Source: a virus
DNA length: 43,012 nucleotides
Virus record (IMG/VR): IMGVR_UViG_3300006484_000018
Location: 1-43,012 of that record
Strand: one strand, 5' to 3'
A program made the translations under genes and the position numbers. A model generated the notes under the pieces. That model was not told the origin of the DNA, made no database searches, and saw only the letters and a program-made list of their open reading frames with translations. This document shows, in pieces, positions 22,550-30,528 of this stretch. Every line of letters begins with the position of its first letter. Position 1 is the stretch's first letter.

Positions 22550-24709
22550 ATGGCGACAGAGGCAGAATTTGAAAGATTATATCAAGAGTTTATAACGCGA
22601 GGCGGCGGGACGCATACATTTGATAATACAAATGTGACACCGGTCGAATATAAATCGTTGATAGATGTTGGGCTAACAGAAAAACAACGTGAACGATTAG
22701 ATTTATTAGAAAAAAAGTACAATGATTCTGTAGCGTATGAAACAATCATGGAAGAAATGGATAAGTTTGAAAATCCATACGCTTTTTTATGTGATACTGG
22801 AACCGCTACTTTCCAATCGTTCACTACTAATTTGTTTGACTTGTGCGATGAAGTGAAAACATTGGAAACAGTTAATCCAGAGGCAGCAACGGCAGCTAAG
22901 GAAAAAATCGCAGAACTATTTGGAGTACCATATTCGGATATGTGTAGATTGAATACACTTGCTCCCGCAGCCTCTGAAATGTACAGAGAAGTGTGCGAAC
23001 ATACGAATAGTCAGATCGCAGACTTGCCAAATACCATAAATGAAATATCATCGTTTTCTGCTATCGCACAGAATTTTAGACCACCAACTACAGCGAATAG
23101 TAGCGAATGTTCTATGTTCAATGAGATGATGGGTATTATGTCTGGAGTAATGGATGGTGCGTTCAGCTTTCTTGGTGATTTGCCTGGAACGTTAACGGAA
23201 TTAATGGGTCCGTTAGAAGGAATCATGGGTGGCATGACTGGACAACTTCAAGGAATGATTGATGGTAGTATTCCAGATATTTCATCCTTGATGGGAGGGC
23301 TTGACGGAGTGATGAATGGTGGTATTGAAGGATTACTAGGTAATATTCCCGGCGGGTTAGAGGGATTACTAAGTACTCTACCTGGTGGCATAGAAGGAGT
23401 GCTGGGTGGATTGCCAGGTGGCATTGAAGGATTACTAGGTAATATACCTGGTGGGCTTGAGGGACTAGCAGGTGGATTGCCAGATGGAATACAAGGATTA
23501 CTAGGCAATATACCAGGTGGGCTTGAGGGATTACTAGGTAATATGCCCGGTGGACTACAAGGATTACTAGGTAATCTACCTGATGGGCTTGAGGGATTAA
23601 TAGGCGGATTGCCAGGTGGCGTTGAAGGATTGTTAAGTGGATTGCCAGGTGGCATTGAAGGATTGACCGGTGGCCTTGGCGGCATTGAAGGATTGATAGG
23701 TGGTTTACCAAACGTTTCGGATATCATGGGACAAGTAATGGGAATGGCAGGAGCAGGATTCGGCGCCATCGAAGACATATCAAATCAGGTGACGAGTGAA
23801 ATAGCAGGGCTTGCGGGCATTGGCGAATTAATGCCACAGATGCTTGCAATATTAAACCTGGGATCACTTACTCTCAATTCTTGTGCCCTAGCACCATTGT
23901 TAAATGCAGGAACTGAAACATTTGGATCTGCTATCGGACAATTGCAATCCGAGACATTCAATAGGACTAATGATACAGTTCCAACTGCTGTTGATGAAAG
24001 AGTAAATATGGCAGAGGTATCTTCGTTAATGAACAGCGCACAGAGATTAGCAGCCTTATCGCCGGGCGTTCCACAGTCTCCTATTACCGGTGCTGATTTA
24101 CGATATCAACCGTGGAGCGCATATTTACATGGCGACAACAGTGGAGCAGATGCTGGACCTACGCCAAACGCACATAGCATTTTGTCTGGCGCGGCTGGCA
24201 GTATCATGGGATTGATTGATCCGTCAGTAAAAAATTCAGCAGTAGGTCCAAATCTAAATCAAACAGTTGATAGAAGCAATGTTCGTGTAGTTCGGTCTGA
24301 TGCTTGGAAGAAGTTTGCAAAGACTTATTTGGATGCGATGCTAGTTATACGGACTGAGACAAAACAACTACGACAAACAATAGAAAAGTCATTGGAATTT
24401 GCTGATATCCACAGTGTATATAGTGGTGATTCGACAGCTATTGTCCAAGATGCTAAATCATATGTAGAAACACTGACTAGCATTGAATCTGAGTTAGGTG
24501 AACATATAAAACGGACAAAGCGCAGACTATCATATACTTTATCGGGATCGGCATATAAAAATGGTGGCAAAGAAACCGCAGCTATGAACTTGTATAATGA
24601 TACTATAGTTACACAGACAGATACCACACTAAAAAAACTTCTTCGTCAACTAACGGATATTGCCACCAGTTGGAATGGAATTCGTTATCGATCCGTATTT
24701 TTATATTGA
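22550..24709 (+). CDS. Large virion-type protein with eleven-residue Gly/Leu repeats
   Basis: The 719-residue protein follows the PAAR gene by three bases. Residues 1-225 are helical with three or more cysteines. Residues about 256-386 are some twelve tandem copies of an eleven-residue unit of the type PGGLEGLLGNI, with weaker copies before it. Residues 400-720 are helical, and the C-terminal 150 residues look like coiled coil (LRQTIEKSLEFADIHSVYSG, IKRTKRRLSYTLSG). Late-type neighbours and position next to the spike tip suggest a baseplate-associated or injected protein. The repeat could be membrane-active or form a helical rod; this is speculation. Confidence 0.7.
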   Translation: MATEAEFERLYQEFITRGGGTHTFDNTNVTPVEYKSLIDVGLTEKQRERLDLLEKKYNDSVAYETIMEEMDKFENPYAFLCDTGTATFQSFTTNLFDLCDEVKTLETVNPEAATAAKEKIAELFGVPYSDMCRLNTLAPAASEMYREVCEHTNSQIADLPNTINEISSFSAIAQNFRPPTTANSSECSMFNEMMGIMSGVMDGAFSFLGDLPGTLTELMGPLEGIMGGMTGQLQGMIDGSIPDISSLMGGLDGVMNGGIEGLLGNIPGGLEGLLSTLPGGIEGVLGGLPGGIEGLLGNIPGGLEGLAGGLPDGIQGLLGNIPGGLEGLLGNMPGGLQGLLGNLPDGLEGLIGGLPGGVEGLLSGLPGGIEGLTGGLGGIEGLIGGLPNVSDIMGQVMGMAGAGFGAIEDISNQVTSEIAGLAGIGELMPQMLAILNLGSLTLNSCALAPLLNAGTETFGSAIGQLQSETFNRTNDTVPTAVDERVNMAEVSSLMNSAQRLAALSPGVPQSPITGADLRYQPWSAYLHGDNSGADAGPTPNAHSILSGAAGSIMGLIDPSVKNSAVGPNLNQTVDRSNVRVVRSDAWKKFAKTYLDAMLVIRTETKQLRQTIEKSLEFADIHSVYSGDSTAIVQDAKSYVETLTSIESELGEHIKRTKRRLSYTLSGSAYKNGGKETAAMNLYNDTIVTQTDTTLKKLLRQLTDIATSWNGIRYRSVFLY
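23315..23707 (+). repeat. 33-bp coding tandem repeat, about 12 units
   Basis: The repeated DNA encodes units like PGGIEGLLGNI in the 719-residue protein. Units differ by mostly synonymous or conservative changes (I/L/V, E/Q, N/G), and two begin PDG instead of PGG. Confidence 0.9.
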
Positions 24710-24734
24710 TTTCACGTTGATTTTGATATATAAT
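24706..24734 (+). promoter_or_regulatory. Promoter for the glycosyltransferase gene
   Basis: TTGATT (24706-24711) and TATAAT (24729-24734) are 17 bases apart. The ATG at 24758 has AGGA in front, giving a leader of about 17 bases. Confidence 0.6.
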
Positions 24735-24757
24735 AGAATAAATGAGTAGGACATAAT

Positions 24758-25615
24758 ATGAAGGCAACTGCGGATAGCCTCTTGAAATATCGCAAACAGA
24801 TTGATTTAAGCATCATTAATAACACGCATGTACATTATTGTACTCCGTGCTACGGAGGACAAGTGACCGAGCCGTTCTTTAGGTCTTGGACGCGGGCACA
24901 TATGATGTTTACTAAACACAATATTAAATACTCGATGACCACATCCGCTAATGAATCTTTGATTAGTAGAGCAAGATGCCATATGGTTGCGTATTTTATG
25001 GCAAATCCAAAAGCAACTCACATGATGTTCATTGATGCTGATATTCGGTTCGATGCGGTTGATATTTTACATATGCTCCAGCACGACAAAGACATTATCG
25101 TCGGTGCTTATCCCAAAAAAGAGTTAGACTGGTCAGGAATTAAACAAGCGTCATCATCTGGAGTTGAAGCAGAGTTGCTTACTAAATATGGAGCAAATTA
25201 TGCGTTGAATTTCAAATGGAATAAAACCGATGCCGGCGAGAAGTTTTTAAAAGTAAAGCACGGTCTCATTGAACTGAAAGATGCGGCAACTGGATTTATG
25301 CTTATCAAGCGGTCAGTTATTGAAAGAATGATTTCAGCATATCCAGACTTGTATTTTAATAATGATCTCAACTTAGATACTGAGTTTGCTAAGTGGACGT
25401 ATTTGTTTTTTGATACTATGGTTGAATCAGAAACAAAACGATATCTTAGTGAAGATTATTCATTTTGCCGTAGATGGCAAGATATAGGAGGAGAAGTATG
25501 GTTAGATCCATTGGTTAAGTTGGATCACGTAGGACACTTCATTTTTGATGGCAATATCAATAAAATGCTGTATACTACCACGCTAGAAGACTTAGACCTT
25601 GCATCTAATAAATAA
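24758..25615 (+). CDS. GT-A type glycosyltransferase
   Basis: The 285-residue protein has a nucleotide-sugar-binding fold: HYCTPCYGGQVTEPFFRSW at the start, ISRARCHMVAYFM, then HMMFIDADIRF with the D-x-D metal motif, and KDIIVGAYPKK. Later come DAATGFMLIKRSVIERM and SEDYSFCRRWQDIGGEVWLD, which contain an acidic residue typical of the acceptor-binding or base position. It resembles phage glycosyltransferases that act on DNA or surface sugars. The acceptor is unknown. Its own promoter makes early or middle expression plausible. A second, unrelated glycosyltransferase is at 28022. Confidence 0.8.
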   Translation: MKATADSLLKYRKQIDLSIINNTHVHYCTPCYGGQVTEPFFRSWTRAHMMFTKHNIKYSMTTSANESLISRARCHMVAYFMANPKATHMMFIDADIRFDAVDILHMLQHDKDIIVGAYPKKELDWSGIKQASSSGVEAELLTKYGANYALNFKWNKTDAGEKFLKVKHGLIELKDAATGFMLIKRSVIERMISAYPDLYFNNDLNLDTEFAKWTYLFFDTMVESETKRYLSEDYSFCRRWQDIGGEVWLDPLVKLDHVGHFIFDGNINKMLYTTTLEDLDLASNK

Positions 25616-25632
25616 CTACAGATAAAACAACA

Positions 25633-25770
25633 ATGAGCATCTTACAGAGTTTTATAGAAGTTTACGAAAGCAAACAAGAAGACGAAATGTCTTTGGAAAA
25701 ATACTTGAAAATATGCAAAAAAGACAAGATGGCGTATGCGACAGCCGCAGAACGGCGAGAGGCGTCTTAA
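25633..25770 (+). pseudogene. prkA: PrkA-like kinase remnant (first 45 residues only)
   Basis: The 45-codon frame encodes a start that aligns well with bacterial PrkA/YeaG: SILQSFIEVYESKQEDEMSL, then EKYLKICKKDKMAYATAAER. E. coli YeaG has Y-R-Q-R-Y-E-A and Y-A-N-A-A-E-R-L-L at matching places. PrkA is about 640 residues and has an AAA+ domain and a kinase domain; both are absent. The frame stops six codons after the AAER motif, where sequence leading to the next methyltransferase begins. I infer that a prkA gene was cut by insertion or replacement with the methyltransferase cassette. A functional micro-protein is possible but less likely. Confidence 0.65.
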
Positions 25771-25906
25771 ACCATACGCACAAAAGATTAAGGAACAGCT
25801 AGAGAACGGCGGAGCGGAGTACGTTCATAGCAAAGGTAAACATATATTCGTCTATCCTCTCAATAAGAAAGAGAGACGGAAGTACAAAATGAAAGCAAAT
25901 ATATAG
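25736..25906 (+). CDS. Small basic ORF at the prkA/methyltransferase junction
   Basis: This 56-residue frame overlaps the prkA remnant by 35 bases and the methyltransferase start by one base. The product is very basic (GERRLKPYAQKIKEQLENGG, then HSKGKHIFVYPLNKKERRKY). It has no clear ribosome site. It could be a real small protein brought in with the methyltransferase, or a leftover of another gene. I do not recognise it. Confidence 0.35.
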   Translation: MRQPQNGERRLKPYAQKIKEQLENGGAEYVHSKGKHIFVYPLNKKERRKYKMKANI

Positions 25907-27144
25907 TGACTGATGTGAAACTTATGCTAGGCAATTGCTTAGACCGACTAAAAGACCTTGATGATAATTCTGTGGATAGTATCGTTACTGACCCACCTTA
26001 TGGAATTGATTTCATGGGTAAGAAATGGGATTACGATGTTCCGTCTACAGAGATTTGGGAACAGGCAATGAGAGTTCTCAAACCAGGTGGTTATCTATTG
26101 GCATTTGCTGGTACACGTACACAACACCGCATGGCGGTTCGCATTGAAGATGCTGGCTTTGAAATTCGTGATATGATTGCTTGGGTATATGGTAGCGGCT
26201 TTCCTAAGTCTCATAATATTGGAAAAAATGTTGATAAACATTTGCGTGGGGTAGGTATAGGAAAATCTGATCCTAAATCACCTTTGCATGGAACTAAAAG
26301 ATTAAAAATTAATGGTGCAAATGCTAAACATGATATGAGTCCTTTATACAAAACACAAACTGTAGAGTATGAATATGAACATGATATTTCGAAACAATGG
26401 AAAGGTTGGGGCACAGCACTCAAACCTGCACTAGAACCTATTACAGTTGCTAGAAAACCATTAGGAGAAAAGACTGTTGCCGCTAATGTCTTGGAGTATG
26501 GTACAGGTGGTATCAATATTGATGAAAGTCGTATTCCCACTAACCCTGATGTTGATGATGCACGACTTGGTGGCAATGGCTCTTGGAAAACTGATAATGC
26601 AGGTTCAAATATAGGAAATGCGCCCTTTAAGGGTGATGATGTTGCTTCATCTGAGCGAGGTCGTTTCCCCGCTAATATTATTCATGATGGTTCTGATGAA
26701 GTGACTGAGTTGTTTCCAAGTGTTAATGGTTCAGCCGCACGTTTCTTCTATGTGCCAAAGACATCTAAGAAAGATCGTAATGATGGACTAGAGAACTTTA
26801 CACCAAAGGCTACAGCGTCTTCTGAGTTCAGACCAAACCATGCAGAGAAAGCAGACAACGGTGAAGATGGCAATCCATATGGACGTTGGACACCTACACA
26901 GAACAACCACCCTACTGTGAAGCCCACAGACCTTATGCGATACCTTGTGACTATGGTAACACCAAAAGGTGGTACAACCCTTGATCCGTTCATGGGTAGT
27001 GGTTCTACAGGACGTGGTGCGAAGCTAGGTGGGTTTAACTTCATTGGTATTGAACTAGACGAAAACTACTTGGAGATTGCCAAGGCTAGAATTGATGCCG
27101 TATCTACTGAGATTACGTTGGAAGAATTTTTTTACTTGACATAA
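25906..27144 (+). CDS. DNA methyltransferase (N4-cytosine or N6-adenine, beta-type order)
   Basis: This 412-residue enzyme starts with GTG at 25906, overlapping the preceding stop by one base. DPPYGIDFMGKKW is near residues 31-43. The AdoMet motif DPFMGSGSTGRGAKL lies near residue 365, preceded by HPTVKPTDLMRYLV. Between them is a 150-residue target-recognition region. It shares the layout of the 292-residue enzyme at 6655 but is longer and diverged, so they probably modify different sites. It lies directly after a truncated prkA start and is closed by a hairpin at 27176, consistent with an acquired cassette. No nuclease gene is beside it, so it may act alone in protection or regulation. Confidence 0.88.
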   Translation: MTDVKLMLGNCLDRLKDLDDNSVDSIVTDPPYGIDFMGKKWDYDVPSTEIWEQAMRVLKPGGYLLAFAGTRTQHRMAVRIEDAGFEIRDMIAWVYGSGFPKSHNIGKNVDKHLRGVGIGKSDPKSPLHGTKRLKINGANAKHDMSPLYKTQTVEYEYEHDISKQWKGWGTALKPALEPITVARKPLGEKTVAANVLEYGTGGINIDESRIPTNPDVDDARLGGNGSWKTDNAGSNIGNAPFKGDDVASSERGRFPANIIHDGSDEVTELFPSVNGSAARFFYVPKTSKKDRNDGLENFTPKATASSEFRPNHAEKADNGEDGNPYGRWTPTQNNHPTVKPTDLMRYLVTMVTPKGGTTLDPFMGSGSTGRGAKLGGFNFIGIELDENYLEIAKARIDAVSTEITLEEFFYLT

Positions 27145-27164
27145 AACGAATCGTGGGGTATGCT
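27136..27164 (+). promoter_or_regulatory. Weak promoter-like sequence
   Basis: TTGACA (27136-27141) and TATGCT (27159-27164) are 17 bases apart, and the spacer contains CGAATC as in other promoters here. It reads directly into the hairpin at 27176, so its product, if any, would be very short. Confidence 0.3.
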
Positions 27165-27175
27165 TGACTTATTAA

Positions 27176-27207
27176 TTAAGGCGGAAAATTAAAATTCCCC
27201 GCCTTAA
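27176..27207. terminator. Stem-loop between converging transcripts
   Basis: TTAAGGCGG (27176-27184) pairs with CCGCCTTAA (27199-27207). It lies between the end of the methyltransferase and the end of the minus-strand gene cluster, so it may stop transcription from both sides. A T run is weak on the plus strand. Confidence 0.6.
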
Positions 27208-27220
27208 ATCATTTCGTGTT

Positions 27221-27394
27221 TTATGGATGGTATAATTCCATAGCAACCGAACGAATCATTGAGCGGCTGATACCGATATCGTTCAATTCATGATCCGTAA
27301 GTGATGTCAACTCTCGGACTGTATTGTTATATTTCTTGCGGCTAGCAAAGTATTTTATAGCATTACACTTCATTGTGTTAAGTTTATCAAACAT
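27221..27394 (-). CDS. DUF1127-like small protein
   Basis: The 57-residue minus-strand protein starts at the ATG at 27394, with GGAGAA before it. The second half, VRELTSLTDHELNDIGISRS, then MIRSVAMEL, is the DUF1127 signature (R-E-L-x-x-L-x-D-x-x-L-x-D-I-G-I-x-R). DUF1127 proteins are common in alphaproteobacteria and gammaproteobacteria; some bind RNA and affect phosphate or carbon metabolism. Presence in a phage hints at the host group and at RNA-level control of host genes. It is the last of three tightly spaced small minus-strand genes. Confidence 0.75.
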   Translation of the reverse strand: MFDKLNTMKCNAIKYFASRKKYNNTVRELTSLTDHELNDIGISRSMIRSVAMELYHP

Positions 27395-27395
27395 A

Positions 27396-27554
27396 TTAAT
27401 ATTCTCCTCTGATTGGTATTTTTCCAGTTGTTATCATGTGATCATATGCGTATAGCCAATCATTGCCATATTCTACTTTTGCCCACTTTTCCACAGCTTC
27501 TGTTGTTTCTTTGCGTGTCCACACTGATTTGAGTGTTTTTAACAGGTGTGTCAT
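27396..27554 (-). CDS. Small uncharacterised protein, minus strand
   Basis: This 52-residue protein starts at the ATG at 27554 after CAGGAGA. It is helical: THLLKTLKSVWTRKETTEAV, then EKWAKVEYGNDWLYAYDHMI. The DUF1127 gene follows one base after its stop, so the two are coupled. I do not recognise the family. A small partner or regulator is possible. Confidence 0.6.
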   Translation of the reverse strand: MTHLLKTLKSVWTRKETTEAVEKWAKVEYGNDWLYAYDHMITTGKIPIRGEY

Positions 27555-27556
27555 TT

Positions 27557-27694
27557 TTATTCTCCTGATAGTTTCTTGTATTGTTGCATACATTTGTTTG
27601 CTTCGATTGTATAACCTAATAATGTTAATTCTCTTGCTGCTCTGCGATATCCAGATAAACAACATGCTCTTCCCAATCGTTTCATTATGTTCAT
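27557..27694 (-). CDS. Small basic protein, minus strand
   Basis: This 45-residue protein starts at the ATG at 27694 after GAGGAGA. It is arginine- and cysteine-rich, with RLGRACCLSGYRRAARELTL, and then KCMQQYKK. The spacing RAARELTLLG resembles a degenerate DUF1127-type element. It is first in the three-gene minus-strand operon, which reads from the promoter near 27761. Confidence 0.55.
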   Translation of the reverse strand: MNIMKRLGRACCLSGYRRAARELTLLGYTIEANKCMQQYKKLSGE

Positions 27695-27732
27695 TATCTT
27701 CTCCTCTATATTGCTGCATCGCAGCACTATCA

Positions 27733-27761
27733 TTATTTATTACATAATACACTAAAAAATC
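27733..27761 (-). promoter_or_regulatory. Promoter for the three small minus-strand genes
   Basis: Read on the minus strand, TTGACG lies just upstream of a TGTAAT-type -10 with a spacer of about 16 bases, in the AT-rich stretch around 27733-27761. Boundaries are approximate. A GCTGC-GAT-GCAGC stem follows before the first gene. Confidence 0.45.
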
Positions 27762-27828
27762 GTCAATTACTACTGCGGTTTCGGTATACTCGATATGTCT
27801 TTGCCGCATATCTATTTGTAACTATTGC

Positions 27829-27857
27829 TTGACTTGTTTTGGCACATATGGTATAAT
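27829..27857 (+). promoter_or_regulatory. Promoter for the 28022 glycosyltransferase
   Basis: TTGACT (27829-27834) and TATAAT (27852-27857) are 17 bases apart. A leader of about 158 bases follows before the first ATG; it holds only frames of 21-24 codons without ribosome sites, which I do not call as genes. Confidence 0.65.
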
Positions 27858-28021
27858 AAAAAATAATAGTAGTATTGTATGCTACCATAGTGTTGATTTC
27901 CGTTGATATCGAATGTATTATTACTACGCAAGACGCGTATGAGATATTTTTGAGTGAAAAATAATGGATGGTGGCAAAATCGGGCAATATGTTGATTGCA
28001 AAGATCGAATAGCAGAAAAGC

Positions 28022-29677
28022 ATGCATAAATACGTTGAATATAGGATATTGAAAAATATGAACAAATCAAAACATATACCTCCCGTGGTAGAGGTAGACG
28101 AAACGGCGGATTATGTAAACTGTTTAGATTTACTAGAAGATAATGAAACGTCGCATACGAAAACTTCATTCAGTGTGTTATTTGATGAAGACAATGAAGA
28201 CTCGTGTCTAGAAGTGCCGAAAATATCGGCTGAAAAGCATGTTTGGAAATCTATCAGTATACATTTTCGCAATATTCACGATTTGAATTCATTTGCAGTT
28301 ATGCTGAATCAGACAATTTTTGATAACACGAAATACATTTGGTTTCCTAAGATCGTGACTACATCTTTGTCTGCGTTGTTCGACGATTCCGACGCCATCG
28401 GATACAAGATATCACAAACCACGAAAATTAAAAATGATAAATCAAATAATCAAGAATCATCCAACTTATTTGAAACGGCAGATAACGAGTCAGGCAATGA
28501 TCATTGGACAGATCACTGGAACGATATGCCGTCGTTCATTCAAGAGGAAAATGGCCCTTGGAAAACAATAACTGTAAAACTGGCGACTGAAGAAGATATG
28601 GCGGCGTTTGGTGAAATTATAGACCAAAAACTTACTGCTAAAACAAAAAGCACGTGGCATCCACAACGAATGATCACAAAAAATTCATTGATGCGTTGGT
28701 TTGAAATCAAAAATGGAGAATATGCGTACACCCAGCCGAAATATCCGTTGTATATAATTTCTAAGGGTAGACACGAAACGATGTATACTGCTAGATCATT
28801 ATCTAGGATGCGTATTCATCATCATATTGCTGTTGAGCCACAAGATTGGGAGCTGTATGACGCTGCGCTAGACGAATTCAATATTCGGAATTACGCAACT
28901 TTACTTTTGTTGCCATTCAGCAACCACGGTGATGGACCTGGTAGGGCAAGAAATTGGTGCTGGGATCATAGCATGAAAGTGTATAACGCAAAGCGGCATT
29001 GGGTGTTTGATGATAACATTCAAGATTTTTATCGTTTACATGAGAATCAGCGCATTCGAGTTGAAAGTGGAGTAATGTTCACGATTATGGAAGATTTTTG
29101 TGATAGATACGAAAATATCAAAATCGCTGGACCACAATATCGCTTTTTTTGTGCTGCTGATCAAAAATATCCAGGATATGTAAAGAATACAAGAATATAT
29201 TCCACTCTTCTTATAGAAAATGATTGCAAGCACAGGTGGAGGGGAAGATACAACGAAGATACTGATATTTGCTTGAATGTTCTCAAGGACGAAGATTGCA
29301 CTGTGCAATTCAATATTTTCCTTCAAGGAAAAGCTGCCACTCAAACGGTATCTGGTGGCAACACCCAAGAGTTTTATCATGTAGAAAATGTTGAAGGAGA
29401 GGTTAAGCTTGGAAAATATAACGTTGGTGGCACAGTCAACAAATCTCTATTATTAGAAAAAATGCATCCTGATGTAGCAAAGATGGTATGGAGATATGGT
29501 CGATGGCATCATCATGTTGATTATTCATCATTTAAGGATATCAAGATGCGATATGTTGATGGAGTAGAAGTAGCATCTGGAGAAAATAATTATGGATTAG
29601 AACTTCAGGTATTTAACAACATCGATGAAGTCAACGATGTTACCGGAGTTGAATCGATGAATGGCAGCGACGAATAG
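28022..29677 (+). CDS. TET-associated-type glycosyltransferase with two N-terminal small domains
   Basis: The 551-residue protein has two related N-terminal blocks: WKSISIHFRNIHDLNSFAVM ending TKYIWFP (about 75-109) and WKTITVKLATEEDMAAFGEI ending TKSTWHP (about 180-214). Such blocks are common next to phage DNA-modification enzymes. From residue 240 it matches the TAGT glycosyltransferase pattern: YPLYIISKGRHETMYTARSL, GRARNWCWDHS, HWVFDDNIQDFYRL (the acidic metal motif), and RWRGRYNEDTDICLNVL. TAGT enzymes are predicted to add sugars to hydroxymethylcytosine made by phage TET/JBP oxygenases; no such oxygenase is in this window. Start is uncertain: 28022 or the ATG at 28058, which follows a CATAAATA box. 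Confidence 0.75.
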   Translation: MHKYVEYRILKNMNKSKHIPPVVEVDETADYVNCLDLLEDNETSHTKTSFSVLFDEDNEDSCLEVPKISAEKHVWKSISIHFRNIHDLNSFAVMLNQTIFDNTKYIWFPKIVTTSLSALFDDSDAIGYKISQTTKIKNDKSNNQESSNLFETADNESGNDHWTDHWNDMPSFIQEENGPWKTITVKLATEEDMAAFGEIIDQKLTAKTKSTWHPQRMITKNSLMRWFEIKNGEYAYTQPKYPLYIISKGRHETMYTARSLSRMRIHHHIAVEPQDWELYDAALDEFNIRNYATLLLLPFSNHGDGPGRARNWCWDHSMKVYNAKRHWVFDDNIQDFYRLHENQRIRVESGVMFTIMEDFCDRYENIKIAGPQYRFFCAADQKYPGYVKNTRIYSTLLIENDCKHRWRGRYNEDTDICLNVLKDEDCTVQFNIFLQGKAATQTVSGGNTQEFYHVENVEGEVKLGKYNVGGTVNKSLLLEKMHPDVAKMVWRYGRWHHHVDYSSFKDIKMRYVDGVEVASGENNYGLELQVFNNIDEVNDVTGVESMNGSDE

Positions 29678-29773
29678 CCAAATCGCATCAAGATAGTAGA
29701 GAAAAATGGTTGGGCGAGAAAAACAAAGAAACGTGGCCAGAACGTCCAGGATGTGGCTTCAAAGGAGTATGAT

Positions 29774-30262
29774 ATGGAAGCAAAACTAGTATACGAAGGC
29801 ACAAAATCATTGAATGGACCATCAACCGCATACGAGATCGACGCCGACACCCAAGACCTTGTAAAAGAAATGATAAAGGTGATGGTATTGCACAATGGCA
29901 TTGGTCTTGCTGCTCCACAGATTGGGATCAATAAGCGACTGTTTGTTATTGGCAGCAAAGATACAGATTTCATTGCGTGTATAAATCCAGAATGGGAGCC
30001 CATCGAAGATAGCGACCAAAGATTATTTGATGAAGGATGTTTGAGTTTTCCCGGACTGTTTTTGAAAGTAAAGCGATATAAACGTATCAAAGTATCATAC
30101 ACAACCATGACAGGTGAGCAGAAAACAAGAGAACTTAGCGGAGTTTGGTCCCAAGCATTTCAGCACGAATATGATCATTTGGATGGCATTACGTTTGATA
30201 AAAAAGTGAGCAAGATCAAACTGAATATGGCACAAAAAAAACGTGAGAAGATGTATAAATAA
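29774..30262 (+). CDS. def: Peptide deformylase
   Basis: The 162-residue protein has all three PDF motifs: GIGLAAPQIG (42-51), EGCLSFP (87-93) with metal ligand Cys89, and QHEYDHLDG (130-138) with His131 and His135 as ligands and the catalytic Glu132. It removes the formyl group from nascent N-terminal methionine. Marine phages often carry PDF, thought to keep host or phage proteins processed during infection. The ATG at 29774 has AAAGGAG six bases upstream; a GTG upstream at 29753 is in the same frame but has no ribosome site. It belongs with the translation-related genes in this window. Confidence 0.93.
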   Translation: MEAKLVYEGTKSLNGPSTAYEIDADTQDLVKEMIKVMVLHNGIGLAAPQIGINKRLFVIGSKDTDFIACINPEWEPIEDSDQRLFDEGCLSFPGLFLKVKRYKRIKVSYTTMTGEQKTRELSGVWSQAFQHEYDHLDGITFDKKVSKIKLNMAQKKREKMYK

Positions 30263-30286
30263 TACACAACATTATAGGAGAGTAAA

Positions 30287-30469
30287 ATGTTTGATTTTTT
30301 TGCTATATGGGAATGGATAAAAGATAGACTTGCAGAAAGAACAACCTGGGATGGCGGTGTGTTAGTAGCAGCGGGGATTGCGTTTTTGGTACTAGGTCCC
30401 ATCGCTAAGTTGATTGCTTATGGAGCAATCGCATACGGTCTTTGGACTATTTGGCAAGAACAAAAATAA
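30287..30469 (+). CDS. Small membrane protein
   Basis: The 60-residue protein starts after TAGGAGAG. Residues about 22-52 are strongly hydrophobic (GGVLVAAGIAFLVLGPIAKL, then AYGAIAYGLW), enough for one long or two short membrane helices, with amphipathic ends. It ends IWQEQK. Many phages have a similar short protein. The function is unknown. Confidence 0.65.
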   Translation: MFDFFAIWEWIKDRLAERTTWDGGVLVAAGIAFLVLGPIAKLIAYGAIAYGLWTIWQEQK

Positions 30470-30472
30470 CAC

Positions 30473-30501
30473 TTGACGAATCACTTGAGATAGTGTATAA
30501 A
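30473..30501 (+). promoter_or_regulatory. Promoter for the tmRNA gene
   Basis: TTGACG (30473-30478), 17 bases, then TATAAA (30496-30501). The -35 is followed by AATCA, giving the TTGACGAATCA form seen at several sites in this region. TATAAATA at 30496-30503 also matches the T4 late box, so early and late use are both possible. Confidence 0.65.
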
Positions 30502-30528
30502 TAATACTGTAGTTGATGATACAACTTG

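Noticed and set aside
23315-23707. CRISPR-like repeat array
   Set aside because: The 33-bp units are contiguous and in coding frame, with no spacers.
23248-23778. Long proline-rich open frames on the minus strand across the repeat region
   Set aside because: They are mirror images of the Gly/Leu repeat in the plus-strand gene and have no ribosome sites or promoters.
27858-28021. Two frames of 21-24 codons in the leader of the TAGT gene
   Set aside because: Neither has a ribosome site; they are more likely leader sequence than genes.
29678-29773. Short frame between the TAGT gene and deformylase with plausible amino-acid content (EKWLGEKNKETWPERPG)
   Set aside because: It has no ATG, GTG or TTG start at a sensible place and ends just before the deformylase start.
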